NCBI RefSeq assembly: GCF_026343125.1
Contig: NZ_JAPEMB010000001.1
Coordinates: 6,391,501 to 6,455,500, forward strand
DNA: 64,000 bases
Source of the DNA: Streptomyces sp. NBC_00094
Lineage (GTDB): Bacteria; Actinomycetota; Actinomycetes; Streptomycetales; Streptomycetaceae
Direction of reading: 5' to 3'
Shown: piece by piece, positions 9,375 to 17,646 of the stretch
Numbering within the stretch: the first letter of the stretch is position 1
Layout: every line of letters starts with the position of its first letter
Translations under genes and position numbers: made by a program
The notes under the pieces: model-generated
The model's input: only the letters and a program-made list of their open reading frames with translations
The model's database searches: none
Told to the model about the DNA's origin: nothing

Positions 9375-9456
9375 CCGCGAAGCCGGACCGCCGCCGGCCG
9401 CGCAGGCGTCTCGCCGACGACCGCGAAGCCGGCCCGCCGACGACCGCGCAGGCGGC
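9375..9456. repeat. 46-bp imperfect direct duplication
   Basis: The interval between the cyclase and aminotransferase genes begins with ccgcgaagccgg at 9375 and again at 9421. Each is followed by a matching ccgcgcaggcg about 23 bp later, so a 46-bp segment appears in two diverged copies. Confidence 0.7.
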
Positions 9457-9493
9457 CCGCCCCCTCCGAATCCGCACTCGCAGAAGGATCACC

Positions 9494-10624
9494 ATGACCA
9501 CCCACGTCTGGGACTACCTCCCGGAGTACGAGAACGAACGCGACGACCTCATCGACGCGGTGGACACCGTCTTCCGCTCCGGCCGCCTGGTCCTCGGCGC
9601 CTCCGTCCAGGGCTTCGAGAACGAGTTCGCCGCCTACCACGGCCTCGCCCACTGCACCGGCGTCGACAACGGCACCAACGCCGTGAAGCTCGGCCTCCAG
9701 GCCCTCGGGGTCGGACCCGGCGACGAGGTCGTCACCGTCTCCAACACCGCCGCCCCCACCGTCCTCGCCATCGACGGCGCCGGCGCCACCCCCGTCTTCG
9801 TGGACATCCGCGAAGAGGACTTCCTGATGGACACCGACCAGGTCGCCGCGGCCATCACCCCCCGCACCAAGGCCCTGTTACCCGTCCACCTCTACGGCCA
9901 GTGCGTGGACATGGCACCGCTGGAGCGCCTCGCCGCCGAGCACGGACTGAGGATCCTGGAGGACTGCGCCCAGGCGCACGGCGCCCGCCACCACGGCCGG
10001 ACGGCCGGCACCATGGGCGACGCGGCGGCCTTCTCCTTCTACCCGACCAAGGTCCTCGGCGCGTACGGCGACGCCGGCGCGGTCGTCACCGACGACCCGG
10101 ACGTCGACGCCGACCTGCGGCGCCTGCGGTACTACGGCATGGCGGAGACGTACTACGTCGTCCAGACCCCCGGCCACAATTCCCGCCTCGACGAGGTGCA
10201 GGCCGAGATCCTCCGGCGCAAGCTGCGCCGCCTCGACACCTACCTCGAAGGACGCCGGGCCGTCGCCCGCCGCTACGAGGAGGGCCTCGGAGACCTCGTC
10301 GCACCGGACGGGCTCCGGCTCCCCGCCACCACCGAGGGCAACGACCACGTGTACTACGTGTACGTCGTCCGCCACCCGCGCCGCGACGAGATCATCGAGC
10401 GGCTCAAGGGCTACGGCATCTCGCTCAACATCAGCTACCCCTGGCCCGTGCACACGATGAGCGGCTTCCGGCACCTCGGCTACGCCACGGGCTCGCTGCC
10501 CGTGACCGAGCGGCTGGCCGGCGAGATCTTCTCCCTCCCCATGTACCCGTCGCTCTCCGAGGACGTCCAGGACAAGGTGATCTCCGCCCTGCGGGAGGTC
10601 CTCACCGAGGGGGCACGGTCATGA
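9494..10624 (+). CDS. DnrJ-like dTDP-3-keto-deoxyhexose 3-aminotransferase (PLP); contains TTA
   Basis: This 376-aa protein of the DegT/DnrJ/EryC1 family has the PLP lysine at Lys186 (SFYPTKVLGAYGDAG), a DNGTNAVKLGLQALGVGPGD start of domain and the HNSRLDEVQAEILRRKL segment. The sequence is very close in feel to DnrJ, the daunosamine 3-aminotransferase, so it should transaminate C3 of a dTDP-3-keto-2,6-dideoxyhexose with glutamate. Codon 129 is TTA (9878-9880), predicting dependence on the bldA leucyl-tRNA. An AAGGATC site precedes the ATG, and the stop overlaps the next ATG (ATGA). Exact substrate stereochemistry is inferred. Confidence 0.93.
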   Translation: MTTHVWDYLPEYENERDDLIDAVDTVFRSGRLVLGASVQGFENEFAAYHGLAHCTGVDNGTNAVKLGLQALGVGPGDEVVTVSNTAAPTVLAIDGAGATPVFVDIREEDFLMDTDQVAAAITPRTKALLPVHLYGQCVDMAPLERLAAEHGLRILEDCAQAHGARHHGRTAGTMGDAAAFSFYPTKVLGAYGDAGAVVTDDPDVDADLRRLRYYGMAETYYVVQTPGHNSRLDEVQAEILRRKLRRLDTYLEGRRAVARRYEEGLGDLVAPDGLRLPATTEGNDHVYYVYVVRHPRRDEIIERLKGYGISLNISYPWPVHTMSGFRHLGYATGSLPVTERLAGEIFSLPMYPSLSEDVQDKVISALREVLTEGARS

Positions 10625-11685
10625 AGGCCCTGGTGCTGTCCGGCGGAGCGGGCACCCGTCTGCGCCCCTTCAGCTACTCGATGCCCAAGCAGCTCATCCC
10701 GATCGCCAACAAGCCCGTCCTCGAACACGTCCTGGAGAACGTCCGCGCGATCGGCGTCACCGAGGTCGGCGTCATCGTCGGCGACTGGGCCGCCGAGATC
10801 GCCCAGGTCATCGGCGACGGCTCCCGGCTGGGACTGCGCATCACCCTGATCCCGCAGGAGAAGCCGCTCGGCCTCGCGCACTGCGTCGCCCTCGCCCGGC
10901 CCTTCCTCGGCGACGACGACTTCGTGATGTACCTCGGCGACAACATGCTGCCCGGTGGAATCGCCGACATCGCCGCCGACTTCGCCGCCCGGCGGCCCGA
11001 CGCCCAGGTCGTCGTCCACAAGGTCCGCGACCCCCGCGCCTTCGGCGTGGCCGAACTCGCCCCCGACGGCAGCGTGTCACGGCTCGTCGAGAAGCCCGAA
11101 CGGCCCCGCAGCGACCTCGCCCTCATCGGCGTGTACTTCTTCACCGCCGCCATCCACCGCGCCGTCGCCGCCATCGAACCCGGAGCCCGCGGCGAACTGG
11201 AGATCACCGACGCCGTCCAATGGCTCGTCACCCACGGCTCGCGCGTCACGGCGAGCGAGTACGACGGCTACTGGAAGGACACCGGGCGCGCCGAGGAAGT
11301 CCTGGCCTGCAACCGGCAGTTGCTCGGCGAACAGACCGCCCGCATCGACGGCGACGTCGATGCCGCCAGCGAGGTGACGGGCCGCGTCGTGATCGAGGCC
11401 GGTGCCCGGCTCGTCCGCTCCACGGTCACCGGGCCCGCCGTCATCGGCGCCGGCACGGTGATCGAGAACAGCACGGTCGGACCCCACACCTCGATCGGCC
11501 GCGGCTGCCTCCTGCGCGACACGACCCTGACCGACTCCATCGTGATGGACGGGGCCTCCATCAGCGCCGTGACCGGCCTGCGCTCCTCGCTGATCGGCCG
11601 CAACGCCGTCGTCGGCGCCGGTGCCGAGGGCGACGGTCACCGGCTCGTGGTCGGCGACCACACCCGTATCGAGGTGGCGGCGTGA
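10621..11685 (+). CDS. Glucose-1-phosphate thymidylyltransferase (long form)
   Basis: This 354-aa nucleotidyltransferase makes dTDP-glucose, the first sugar-pathway step. The N-terminal catalytic domain has LSGGAGTRLRPFSYSMPKQL with the pyrophosphorylase signature and catalytic Lys, then YLGDNML and EKPERP. The C-terminal third (VTGRVVIEAGARLVRSTVTG onward) is a left-handed beta-helix, as in the StrD/DesIII/DnmL-type long enzymes of antibiotic clusters and not in the short housekeeping RmlA. The start codon overlaps the aminotransferase stop by 4 bp, and its own stop overlaps the dehydratase GTG. The three are translationally coupled. Confidence 0.95.
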   Translation: MKALVLSGGAGTRLRPFSYSMPKQLIPIANKPVLEHVLENVRAIGVTEVGVIVGDWAAEIAQVIGDGSRLGLRITLIPQEKPLGLAHCVALARPFLGDDDFVMYLGDNMLPGGIADIAADFAARRPDAQVVVHKVRDPRAFGVAELAPDGSVSRLVEKPERPRSDLALIGVYFFTAAIHRAVAAIEPGARGELEITDAVQWLVTHGSRVTASEYDGYWKDTGRAEEVLACNRQLLGEQTARIDGDVDAASEVTGRVVIEAGARLVRSTVTGPAVIGAGTVIENSTVGPHTSIGRGCLLRDTTLTDSIVMDGASISAVTGLRSSLIGRNAVVGAGAEGDGHRLVVGDHTRIEVAA

Positions 11686-12803
11686 GGCTGCTCGTCACCG
11701 GCGGCGCCGGCTTCATCGGCTCGCACTACGTCCGCACCATGCTGGCGGGCGGCTACCCCGGCTACGAGGACGCGCGGATCACGGTCGTCGACAAGCTCAG
11801 CTACGCCGGCAACCGGGAGAACCTCCCCGCGGACCACCCCCGCCTGGACTTCGTCCACGGCGACGTCTGCGACCTGCCGCTGCTCCTCGACGTGTTCCCC
11901 GGCCACGACGGCCTCGTGCACTTCGCCGCCGAGTCGCACGTCGACCGCTCCGTGGAGTCCGCCGCCGAGTTCGTCCGCACGAACGTCGGCGGCACCCAGA
12001 CGGTACTGGACGCCTGCGTGGAGACCGGCATCGAGCGGGTCGTCCACGTCTCCACCGACGAGGTGTACGGATCGATCGAGACGGGATCCTGGACGGAGAG
12101 TCGGCCGCTGCTGCCCAACTCCCCTTACGCGGCCTCGAAGGCGGGCGCAGACCTGGTGGCCCGCTCCTACTGGCGCACCCACCGCCTCGACGTCTCCATC
12201 ACCCGCTGCTCCAACAACTACGGCCCCCACCAGCACCCCGAGAAACTCGTCCCGCTCTTCGTCACCAACCTCCTCGAAGGCGTACCCCTGCCGCTGTACG
12301 GGGACGGCCGCAACGTCCGCGAATGGCTGCACGTCGACGACCACTGCAGGGCCGTCCAGCTCGTCCTCGCCGACGGCGGGGCCGGCGAGATCTACAACGT
12401 CGGTGGCGGGGACGAGATCACCAATCTGGAGCTCACCCACCGGCTCGTGGAGCTGTGCGGCGCCGACGAGTCCCTGATCCGGCCGGTCGCCGACCGCAAG
12501 GGCCACGATCTGCGCTACTCCCTGGACGACGGCAAGATCCGCGAACAGCTCGGATACGAGCCCCGCGTCCCCTTCGGGGAGGGGCTGGAGGACACCGTCA
12601 CCTGGTACCGGGAGAACCCAGGGTGGTGGAAGCCGGTGAAGCACCGGGGGAGCGCCGCCGCCGGCCCGGAGAGCGGTACGGGTCCGGGGTCGGGGGTCGG
12701 TACGGGGTCGGGGTCGGGGTCGGGCGCCGGTACGGGTCCGGGGTCGGGCGCCGGTATGGGACCGGGGCCGGGTCCGGGGGTCGGTACCGGGACGTGCCCG
12801 TGA
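11682..12803 (+). CDS. dTDP-glucose 4,6-dehydratase with repeat-encoded Gly-rich tail
   Basis: This 373-aa extended SDR has the NAD motif TGGAGFIGS (6-14), catalytic Thr125-Asp126-Glu127 (STDEVYG) and Tyr149/Lys153 (PYAASK), all as in RmlB. It converts dTDP-glucose to dTDP-4-keto-6-deoxyglucose. The GTG start overlaps the previous stop (GTGA). The usual enzyme ends near residue 325 (WWKPVKHRG). Here about 48 extra residues of Gly/Ser/Thr/Pro repeats follow, encoded by hexamer-like DNA repeats, and run right up to the coupled start of the next gene. The tail is unlikely to matter for catalysis. Confidence 0.95.
   Translation: MRLLVTGGAGFIGSHYVRTMLAGGYPGYEDARITVVDKLSYAGNRENLPADHPRLDFVHGDVCDLPLLLDVFPGHDGLVHFAAESHVDRSVESAAEFVRTNVGGTQTVLDACVETGIERVVHVSTDEVYGSIETGSWTESRPLLPNSPYAASKAGADLVARSYWRTHRLDVSITRCSNNYGPHQHPEKLVPLFVTNLLEGVPLPLYGDGRNVREWLHVDDHCRAVQLVLADGGAGEIYNVGGGDEITNLELTHRLVELCGADESLIRPVADRKGHDLRYSLDDGKIREQLGYEPRVPFGEGLEDTVTWYRENPGWWKPVKHRGSAAAGPESGTGPGSGVGTGSGSGSGAGTGPGSGAGMGPGPGPGVGTGTCP
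12670..12795. repeat. GC-rich hexamer repeat tract encoding the dehydratase tail
   Basis: About 125 bp of imperfect units (gggtcg, ggtacg, ggtccg, gggcgc) extend the 4,6-dehydratase frame with (G/T/S/P)n residues. The unit length keeps frame. The same style of repeat occurs at 4095-4270. Confidence 0.85.
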
Positions 12804-14176
12804 CGCGCCCGCGCGTGGACGCCGGCCTGCCGCAGCGGCTCGCCCGGTCCGCCGCCGCCTCCGAGGGCGCCCGTCTGCGCACGGACGGGGTCGCGGAGTG
12901 GCTGGCGGAACGGCTCCGGGCCCACCGGTTCCGGGTCGACCGCATCCCCTTCGCGGACCTCGACGGCTGGATGTTCGCACCGGGCACCGGCGATCTCGTC
13001 CACCACAGCGGCCGGTTCTTCTCGGTCGAGGGTGTCGGCGTCACCGTCGCCGGCGGTCCCGTCCCTTCGTGGCAGCAGCCGATCATCCACCAGCCCGAGG
13101 TCGGCATCCTCGGCATCCTCGCCAAGGAGATCGACGGAGTCCTGCACTTCCTGATGCAGGCCAAGATGGAACCGGGCAACCGGAACCTCCTCCAGCTCTC
13201 CCCGACCGTCCAGGCCACCCGCTCCAACTACACCAAGGTGCACAAGGGTTCGGACGTGCGCTATCTGGAGTACTTCGTGGACCCGCGCCGCGGCCGGGTG
13301 CTCGCCGACGTCCTCCAGTCCGAACACGGCTCCTGGTTCCTGCGGAAGGCCAACCGGAACGTCCTCGTGGAGACCGACGACGACGTCCCGCCGCACGAGG
13401 ACTTCCGCTGGCTGACCCTCGGTCAGATCGGGCGCCTGCTCCGCCTCGACAACCTCGTCAACATGGACTCGCGTACCGTCCTCGCCGGGCTGCCGACCCC
13501 CTCCGCCGGGGACACCCTCGCCCGCGCGCTCCACACCGACCTCGAACTGCTCTCCTGGATCACCGCCCAGCGCGCCCGCCACGAGGTCCGTGTCGAGCGG
13601 CTCCCCCTCGCCGGGGTCCGGGGCTGGCACCGCACCCCCAATACCGTCGAGCGCCCCGACGGGCGCTACTTCCGCGTGGTCGCCGTCGCCGTCGAGGCCG
13701 GCAGCCGCGAGGTCACCGGCTGGACGCAGCCGCTCGTCGAACCGGCCGGACGCGGAGTGACCGCGTTCCTCACCCGCCGCATCGGCGGCGTCCCCCACCT
13801 CCTGGTCCACGCGCGCGTGGAGGCCGGCCTGCTCGACGTCCTGGAGCTGGCCCCCACCGTGCAGTACACCCCGGAGAACTACGCCCACCTCGACCCCGCC
13901 GACCGGCCCCCGTTCCTGGCTGAGGTCCTCGCGGCCGAACCCCGCCGCATCCGCTACGAGGCGGTCCACTCCGAGGAGGGTGGCCGGTTCCTCGACGCAG
14001 AGAGCCGGTATCTGATCGTCGAGGCCGACCCCGACGCGCCGGCGGAGCCGCCCGAGGGCTACCTCTGGATCACCCCGGGCCAGCTCGGCGCCCTCGCCCG
14101 GCACGCGCGCTACGTGAACGTCCAGGCGCGCACCCTGCTCGCCTGCATCAACTCCGGCGCCATCGAGGGCTTCTGA
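12800..14176 (+). CDS. dTDP-4-keto-6-deoxyglucose 2,3-dehydratase
   Basis: This 458-aa protein is of the TylX3/EryBVI/DnmT-like NDP-hexose 2,3-dehydratase family. It is an internally duplicated, Nudix-related protein: the two halves carry parallel motifs, QPIIHQPEVGILGILAKEID with LLQLSPTVQATRSNYTKVHK, and QPLVEPAGRGVTAFLTRRIG with VLELAPTVQYTPENYAHLD. It removes the C2 hydroxyl to commit the sugar to a 2-deoxy series. The GTG at 12800 overlaps the dehydratase stop (GTGA); a second GTG at 12794 is possible. The length matches the family (450-490). Confidence 0.94.
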   Translation: MTRPRVDAGLPQRLARSAAASEGARLRTDGVAEWLAERLRAHRFRVDRIPFADLDGWMFAPGTGDLVHHSGRFFSVEGVGVTVAGGPVPSWQQPIIHQPEVGILGILAKEIDGVLHFLMQAKMEPGNRNLLQLSPTVQATRSNYTKVHKGSDVRYLEYFVDPRRGRVLADVLQSEHGSWFLRKANRNVLVETDDDVPPHEDFRWLTLGQIGRLLRLDNLVNMDSRTVLAGLPTPSAGDTLARALHTDLELLSWITAQRARHEVRVERLPLAGVRGWHRTPNTVERPDGRYFRVVAVAVEAGSREVTGWTQPLVEPAGRGVTAFLTRRIGGVPHLLVHARVEAGLLDVLELAPTVQYTPENYAHLDPADRPPFLAEVLAAEPRRIRYEAVHSEEGGRFLDAESRYLIVEADPDAPAEPPEGYLWITPGQLGALARHARYVNVQARTLLACINSGAIEGF

Positions 14177-14212
14177 CGGTCAGCCGGGCTCCCCTGACAC
14201 CCGGTTTCGCCA

Positions 14213-14230
14213 CCGATACCGATACCGATA
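14213..14230. repeat. Hexamer repeat (ccgata)3 before the methyltransferase
   Basis: Three perfect ccgata units and a ccgacc variant end about 16 bp before the methyltransferase start, next to its ribosome site (tcgaggac). Confidence 0.85.
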
Positions 14231-14251
14231 CCGACCCCATCGAGGACGACC

Positions 14252-14974
14252 ATGTACGGAAACGACTCCGCCGAGCTCTACGACCTCCTGCACAGCGCCC
14301 GCGGCAAGGACTTCGGCGCCGAGGCCGCCGCCGTCGCCGGCCTGATCGACGACCGGATGCCCGGGGCCGCCTCCCTCCTCGACATCGCCTGCGGCACCGG
14401 CGCCCACCTCGCCCGCTTCGCCGAGCGGTACGCCCGGGTCGAGGGCGTGGAGCTCTCCGAGTCGATGCTGTCCCTCGCCCGCACCCGCCTGCCCGGCGTT
14501 CCCCTCGCCCTCGGCGACATGCGCGACTTCGACCTGGGCCGTCGCTTCGACGCCGCCGTCTGTCTCTTCGGCTCCATCGGGTACGTCGACTCTGCCGACC
14601 AACTCGACGCCACCCTGCGCTCGTTCGCCCGTCATCTGAACCCCGGCGGCGTCCTGGTCGTCGAACCGTGGTGGGGTCCGGACACCTTCACGCCCGGACA
14701 CGTCTCCGCCGACGTGGTGGAGGTCGAAGGGACCAGCGTGGCCCGCGTCTCGCACGCCTCGCTCGCCACCCCCGCCGGTGAGGCGTCCCTCATGCGCGTC
14801 CACTACGTGGTGGCCCACCCCGACCACGGGGTACGGCACTTCACCGAGGACCACCTGTGCCGGCTCTTCGGTCGCGACCGGTACGAGGCCGCCTTCACCG
14901 CCGCGGGCTTCGCCTTCGAGCAGGTCGAGAGCCCGGTGTCGGCCCGCGGGTTCCTCGTCGGAGTACGCAAGTGA
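14252..14974 (+). CDS. DesVI-like dTDP-aminosugar N,N-dimethyltransferase
   Basis: This 240-aa class I SAM methyltransferase has motif I LLDIACGTGAHLARF (42-56), an acidic ELSES and GDMRDF motif, and the characteristic opening MYGNDSAELYDLLHSARGKD shared with DesVI, TylM1 and EryCVI. Those enzymes dimethylate the 3-amino group of dTDP-amino sugars. Here it should turn the amino product of the DnrJ-like enzyme into a 3-dimethylamino sugar such as angolosamine. It is followed by the 4-ketoreductase with a 4-bp GTGA overlap. A C- or O-methyltransferase role is unlikely given the close family resemblance. Confidence 0.92.
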   Translation: MYGNDSAELYDLLHSARGKDFGAEAAAVAGLIDDRMPGAASLLDIACGTGAHLARFAERYARVEGVELSESMLSLARTRLPGVPLALGDMRDFDLGRRFDAAVCLFGSIGYVDSADQLDATLRSFARHLNPGGVLVVEPWWGPDTFTPGHVSADVVEVEGTSVARVSHASLATPAGEASLMRVHYVVAHPDHGVRHFTEDHLCRLFGRDRYEAAFTAAGFAFEQVESPVSARGFLVGVRK

Positions 14975-15981
14975 CGGCCGGTCCCCCCGGCGCACCGGGC
15001 CCGGACCGGGCCCGGCGCGTCCTCGTGCTCGGCGGCACCGGTTTCGTGGGCCGGACCGTCTGCGCGGACTTCCGCACCGCCGGCTGGGACGTCCTGGCCG
15101 TCGCCAGGACCGCACCGGAACGGCCCGTCGCGGCCCGGTTCCTCCCCCTCGACCTGGCGGAGACGCCGCCGGACGACCTCGCCCGCACCCTGGAGGCCGA
15201 GCGCCCCGACGTCGTCGTCAACGCCACCGGCAGCATCTGGAGCCGCGACGACGCCGCCATGGACCGCATCTGCACCGTCCCCACCCTGCGGCTCCTCGAC
15301 GCCCTCGGCGCGCTGCGGAACCGGCCCCGGCCCCTGCCCCGGCTGGTCCACCTCGGCTCCGTACTCGAACACGGCCCGGTGCCGCCGCCCGACGGCACCC
15401 CGCGACCGGGCGACACTCCGGGCCCCGGCCCGGCGCCCGAGCCGACGACCCCGTACGGAAAGGCGAAGCTCGTCGCCTCCCGTGCCGTCCTGGAGGCGGC
15501 GGCGAACGGCGCCGTGCGGGCGCTCGTCCTGCGCGTCGCCAACGTGTCGGGCGTCGGCGCCCCCGACGTCAGCCTGCTCGGCAGGGTCGCCCGGCGGCTG
15601 GTGGAGGGCGCTGCCCGCGGCGAGCCGGTCACCGTCGAACTCGCCCCGCTGCGGGCCCACCGCGACTACGTCGACGTACGGGACGTGTCGGCGGCCGTGC
15701 TCGCGGCGGCCCTCTCGTCCGCCAGCGGCCGGGCCGTCGACATCGGGCGCGGCGAGGCCGTCCCCGTACGCCGGCTCGTGGACCTCCTGGTGCGGGTGAG
15801 CGGCGTGCCCGCCCGCATCGTCGAACGGCCGGAGGACCCCGGGGCCGTACCGGAACGGGACTGGATACGGACGGACCTCGCCCCGGCCCGCGAGCTCCTC
15901 GGCTGGCGGCCGACCCGCGGCCTGGACGAGTCGCTCGCCGCCTACTGGGAGGACGTCAGCGGCCGGGCCGCCACCGTCTGA
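14971..15981 (+). CDS. dTDP-4-keto-deoxyhexose 4-ketoreductase (extended SDR)
   Basis: This 336-aa NAD(P)-dependent epimerase/dehydratase-family protein has the cofactor motif VLVLGGTGFVGRTV (about 17-30) and the YGKAKL catalytic Tyr-Lys pair. It resembles the 4-ketoreductases of deoxysugar pathways such as DnmV, UrdZ3 and Med-type reductases. It would set the C4 hydroxyl stereochemistry as the last redox step of the sugar. The Pro-rich loop before YGKAK (about residues 128-155) is longer than usual. It is translationally coupled to the methyltransferase. Because no other 4-ketoreductase is present, this assignment completes the sugar set. Confidence 0.85.
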   Translation: MTAGPPGAPGPDRARRVLVLGGTGFVGRTVCADFRTAGWDVLAVARTAPERPVAARFLPLDLAETPPDDLARTLEAERPDVVVNATGSIWSRDDAAMDRICTVPTLRLLDALGALRNRPRPLPRLVHLGSVLEHGPVPPPDGTPRPGDTPGPGPAPEPTTPYGKAKLVASRAVLEAAANGAVRALVLRVANVSGVGAPDVSLLGRVARRLVEGAARGEPVTVELAPLRAHRDYVDVRDVSAAVLAAALSSASGRAVDIGRGEAVPVRRLVDLLVRVSGVPARIVERPEDPGAVPERDWIRTDLAPARELLGWRPTRGLDESLAAYWEDVSGRAATV

Positions 15982-16008
15982 ACCGGCCGCAGGAAGCTCA
16001 CGAACGAA

Positions 16009-16053
16009 CAGCCCGTACAGCCCGTACAGCCCGTACAGCCCGTACAGCCCGTA
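16009..16053. repeat. 9-bp tandem repeat (cagcccgta)5 upstream of the kinase gene
   Basis: Five perfect cagcccgta copies end 15 bp before the preferred kinase start and directly abut its ribosome site. Slippage here would change the leader between the ketoreductase and kinase genes. Confidence 0.95.
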
Positions 16054-16068
16054 AAGACTGGAGTGGAT

Positions 16069-17079
16069 GTGCGTATCGCGGTGACAGGCTCCATCGCCAC
16101 CGACCATTTGCTGACCTTCCCCGGCAGGTTCGGGGACCAGCTCATCGCGGGGGAGCTCGACAAGGTCTCCCTCTCCTTCCTCGCCGACGAACTGGACGTA
16201 CGCCGCGGCGGCGTCGCGGCGAACATCGCCTACGGCCTCGGTGCCCTCGGGCTCCGCCCCCTGCTCGTGGGAGCCGTGGGGCGGGACTTCGCCGAGTACG
16301 GGAGGCGGCTGGCGGACCACGGCGTCGACACCGGCTCCGTACACGTCAGCGAGACCCGCCACACGGCCCGGTTCATCTGCACCACCGACGCGGAGCAGAA
16401 CCAGATCGGCACCTTCTACGCCGGTGCCATGGCCGAGGCGCGGCACATCGCCCTCGCGCCGGTGCTCGCCCGGGCCGGCGGCCTGGACCTGCTCCTCGTC
16501 TCGCCGAACGACCCGGAGGCGATGCTGCGGCACACCAGGGAGGCGGCCGAACTCGGCGTCGCCTTCTGCGCCGACCCGTCCCAGCAGCTGGCGCGGCTCG
16601 ACGGGGACGAGGTGCGGCTGCTCCTGCGGGGGCCGCGCCACCTCTTCACCAACGCGTACGAGGCCCAGCTCGTCCAGGAGCGGACGGGGTGGACCGAGCG
16701 GCAGGTCCTGGAGCGGGTCGGCACCTGGGTGATCACCCGGGGAGCGGACGGCGTCCGGATCCTGGCCGCGGGCCGGCCGGCCGTCGACGTACCGGCCGTC
16801 CCCGCGGCCGGACCCGTGGAGCCCACCGGAGCCGGGGACGCCTTCCGGGCCGGATTCCTCGCCGCCACGGCCCGGAAGGACGACCCGGAACGGGCCGCGC
16901 GGCTCGGCGCGGTCGTCGCCACCACCGCCCTGGAGTCCGTGGGACCGCAGGCGTACACCCTCGACGGGGCGCTGCTGTCGGCCCGTGTCGCGGACGCCTA
17001 CGGGACGGCGGCGGCCGCCGACCTCGCGGCGGAGACGGCGGCGGTCCGGGCCCCCGCCGGGGTCGTCGGGGCGGTGTGA
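16069..17079 (+). CDS. PfkB-family adenosine kinase-like protein
   Basis: This 336-aa ribokinase-fold enzyme starts MRIAVTGSIATDHLLTFPGR, has RRGGVAANIAYGLGALG (substrate-binding glycines) and ends with the PfkB signature EPTGAGDAFRAGFLAA, in which Asp is the catalytic base. It closely resembles the actinobacterial carbohydrate/adenosine kinase found once in most Streptomyces genomes. The second GTG (16069) is preferred because GGAG lies 5 nt before it and homologues begin there. A role inside an antibiotic cluster could be salvage of adenosine from S-adenosylhomocysteine made by the sugar N-methyltransferase. That is inference; a ribokinase-like sugar role cannot be excluded. Confidence 0.82.
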   Translation: MRIAVTGSIATDHLLTFPGRFGDQLIAGELDKVSLSFLADELDVRRGGVAANIAYGLGALGLRPLLVGAVGRDFAEYGRRLADHGVDTGSVHVSETRHTARFICTTDAEQNQIGTFYAGAMAEARHIALAPVLARAGGLDLLLVSPNDPEAMLRHTREAAELGVAFCADPSQQLARLDGDEVRLLLRGPRHLFTNAYEAQLVQERTGWTERQVLERVGTWVITRGADGVRILAAGRPAVDVPAVPAAGPVEPTGAGDAFRAGFLAATARKDDPERAARLGAVVATTALESVGPQAYTLDGALLSARVADAYGTAAAADLAAETAAVRAPAGVVGAV

Positions 17080-17142
17080 GCCGTCGGTGCGGGCGGGATG
17101 GGCGGGGCGGGTGGGGCCTCGCGCTCCTGACCCGTCCTCCGT

Positions 17143-17646
17143 TCAGGTCGCCGTACGGAATGCCCGGCCGTGCCAGAGAAGCGGCGCGGAACCCCCGTCG
17201 AGCAGCACCTCGGTCGGACGCCCCACCAGCAGCTCGTGGTCCCCGACCCGCAGCCGGTCCTCGACCGCGCAGTGGAAGGCCGCGTGCGCGTCCGGGACGA
17301 AGGGCAGCCGCGAGCCGGGCCAGCCGGCGAGCTCCTGACCGGCGAACCGGTCGATGCCCGAGGTGGCGAACCGGCGGGCGAGCTCCCGGTGCTGCTCCCC
17401 GAGCACGTTGACGACGAACCCGGACGCGGTGGCGAAGGCCGCGGCGCAACTGGAGGTGCGGGCGATGCCGACCACGACCAGCGGCGGGGAGAGCGAGGCG
17501 GAGGTGACGGAACTCGCCGTCAGCCCCCACCGGCGCCCCTCCTCGTCCGCCGTCGTCACGAGTGTGAGCGGCGAGGCGAGGAGGGACAGCGCGTCCTTGA
17601 AGGTCTCGGCGTCCCGTACGGCCCTGATGTCCGCGCGCACGGTCAC
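17143..17646 (-). CDS. ActVB-like flavin reductase (HpaC family)
   Basis: This 167-aa flavin:NAD(P)H reductase is of the HpaC/PheA2/ActVB family. It has the LTLVTTADEEGRRWGLTASS FMN-binding start and the C-terminal GRAF(R) end. It should supply free reduced FMN to the oxygenase component encoded at 24220, as ActVB does for ActVA-ORF5. The GTG start overlaps the stop of the dehydrogenase gene by 4 bp, so the two are coupled. The length matches ActVB (about 175 aa). It is convergent with the kinase gene 63 bp away; no strong hairpin separates them. Confidence 0.92.
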   Translation of the reverse strand: MTVRADIRAVRDAETFKDALSLLASPLTLVTTADEEGRRWGLTASSVTSASLSPPLVVVGIARTSSCAAAFATASGFVVNVLGEQHRELARRFATSGIDRFAGQELAGWPGSRLPFVPDAHAAFHCAVEDRLRVGDHELLVGRPTEVLLDGGSAPLLWHGRAFRTAT

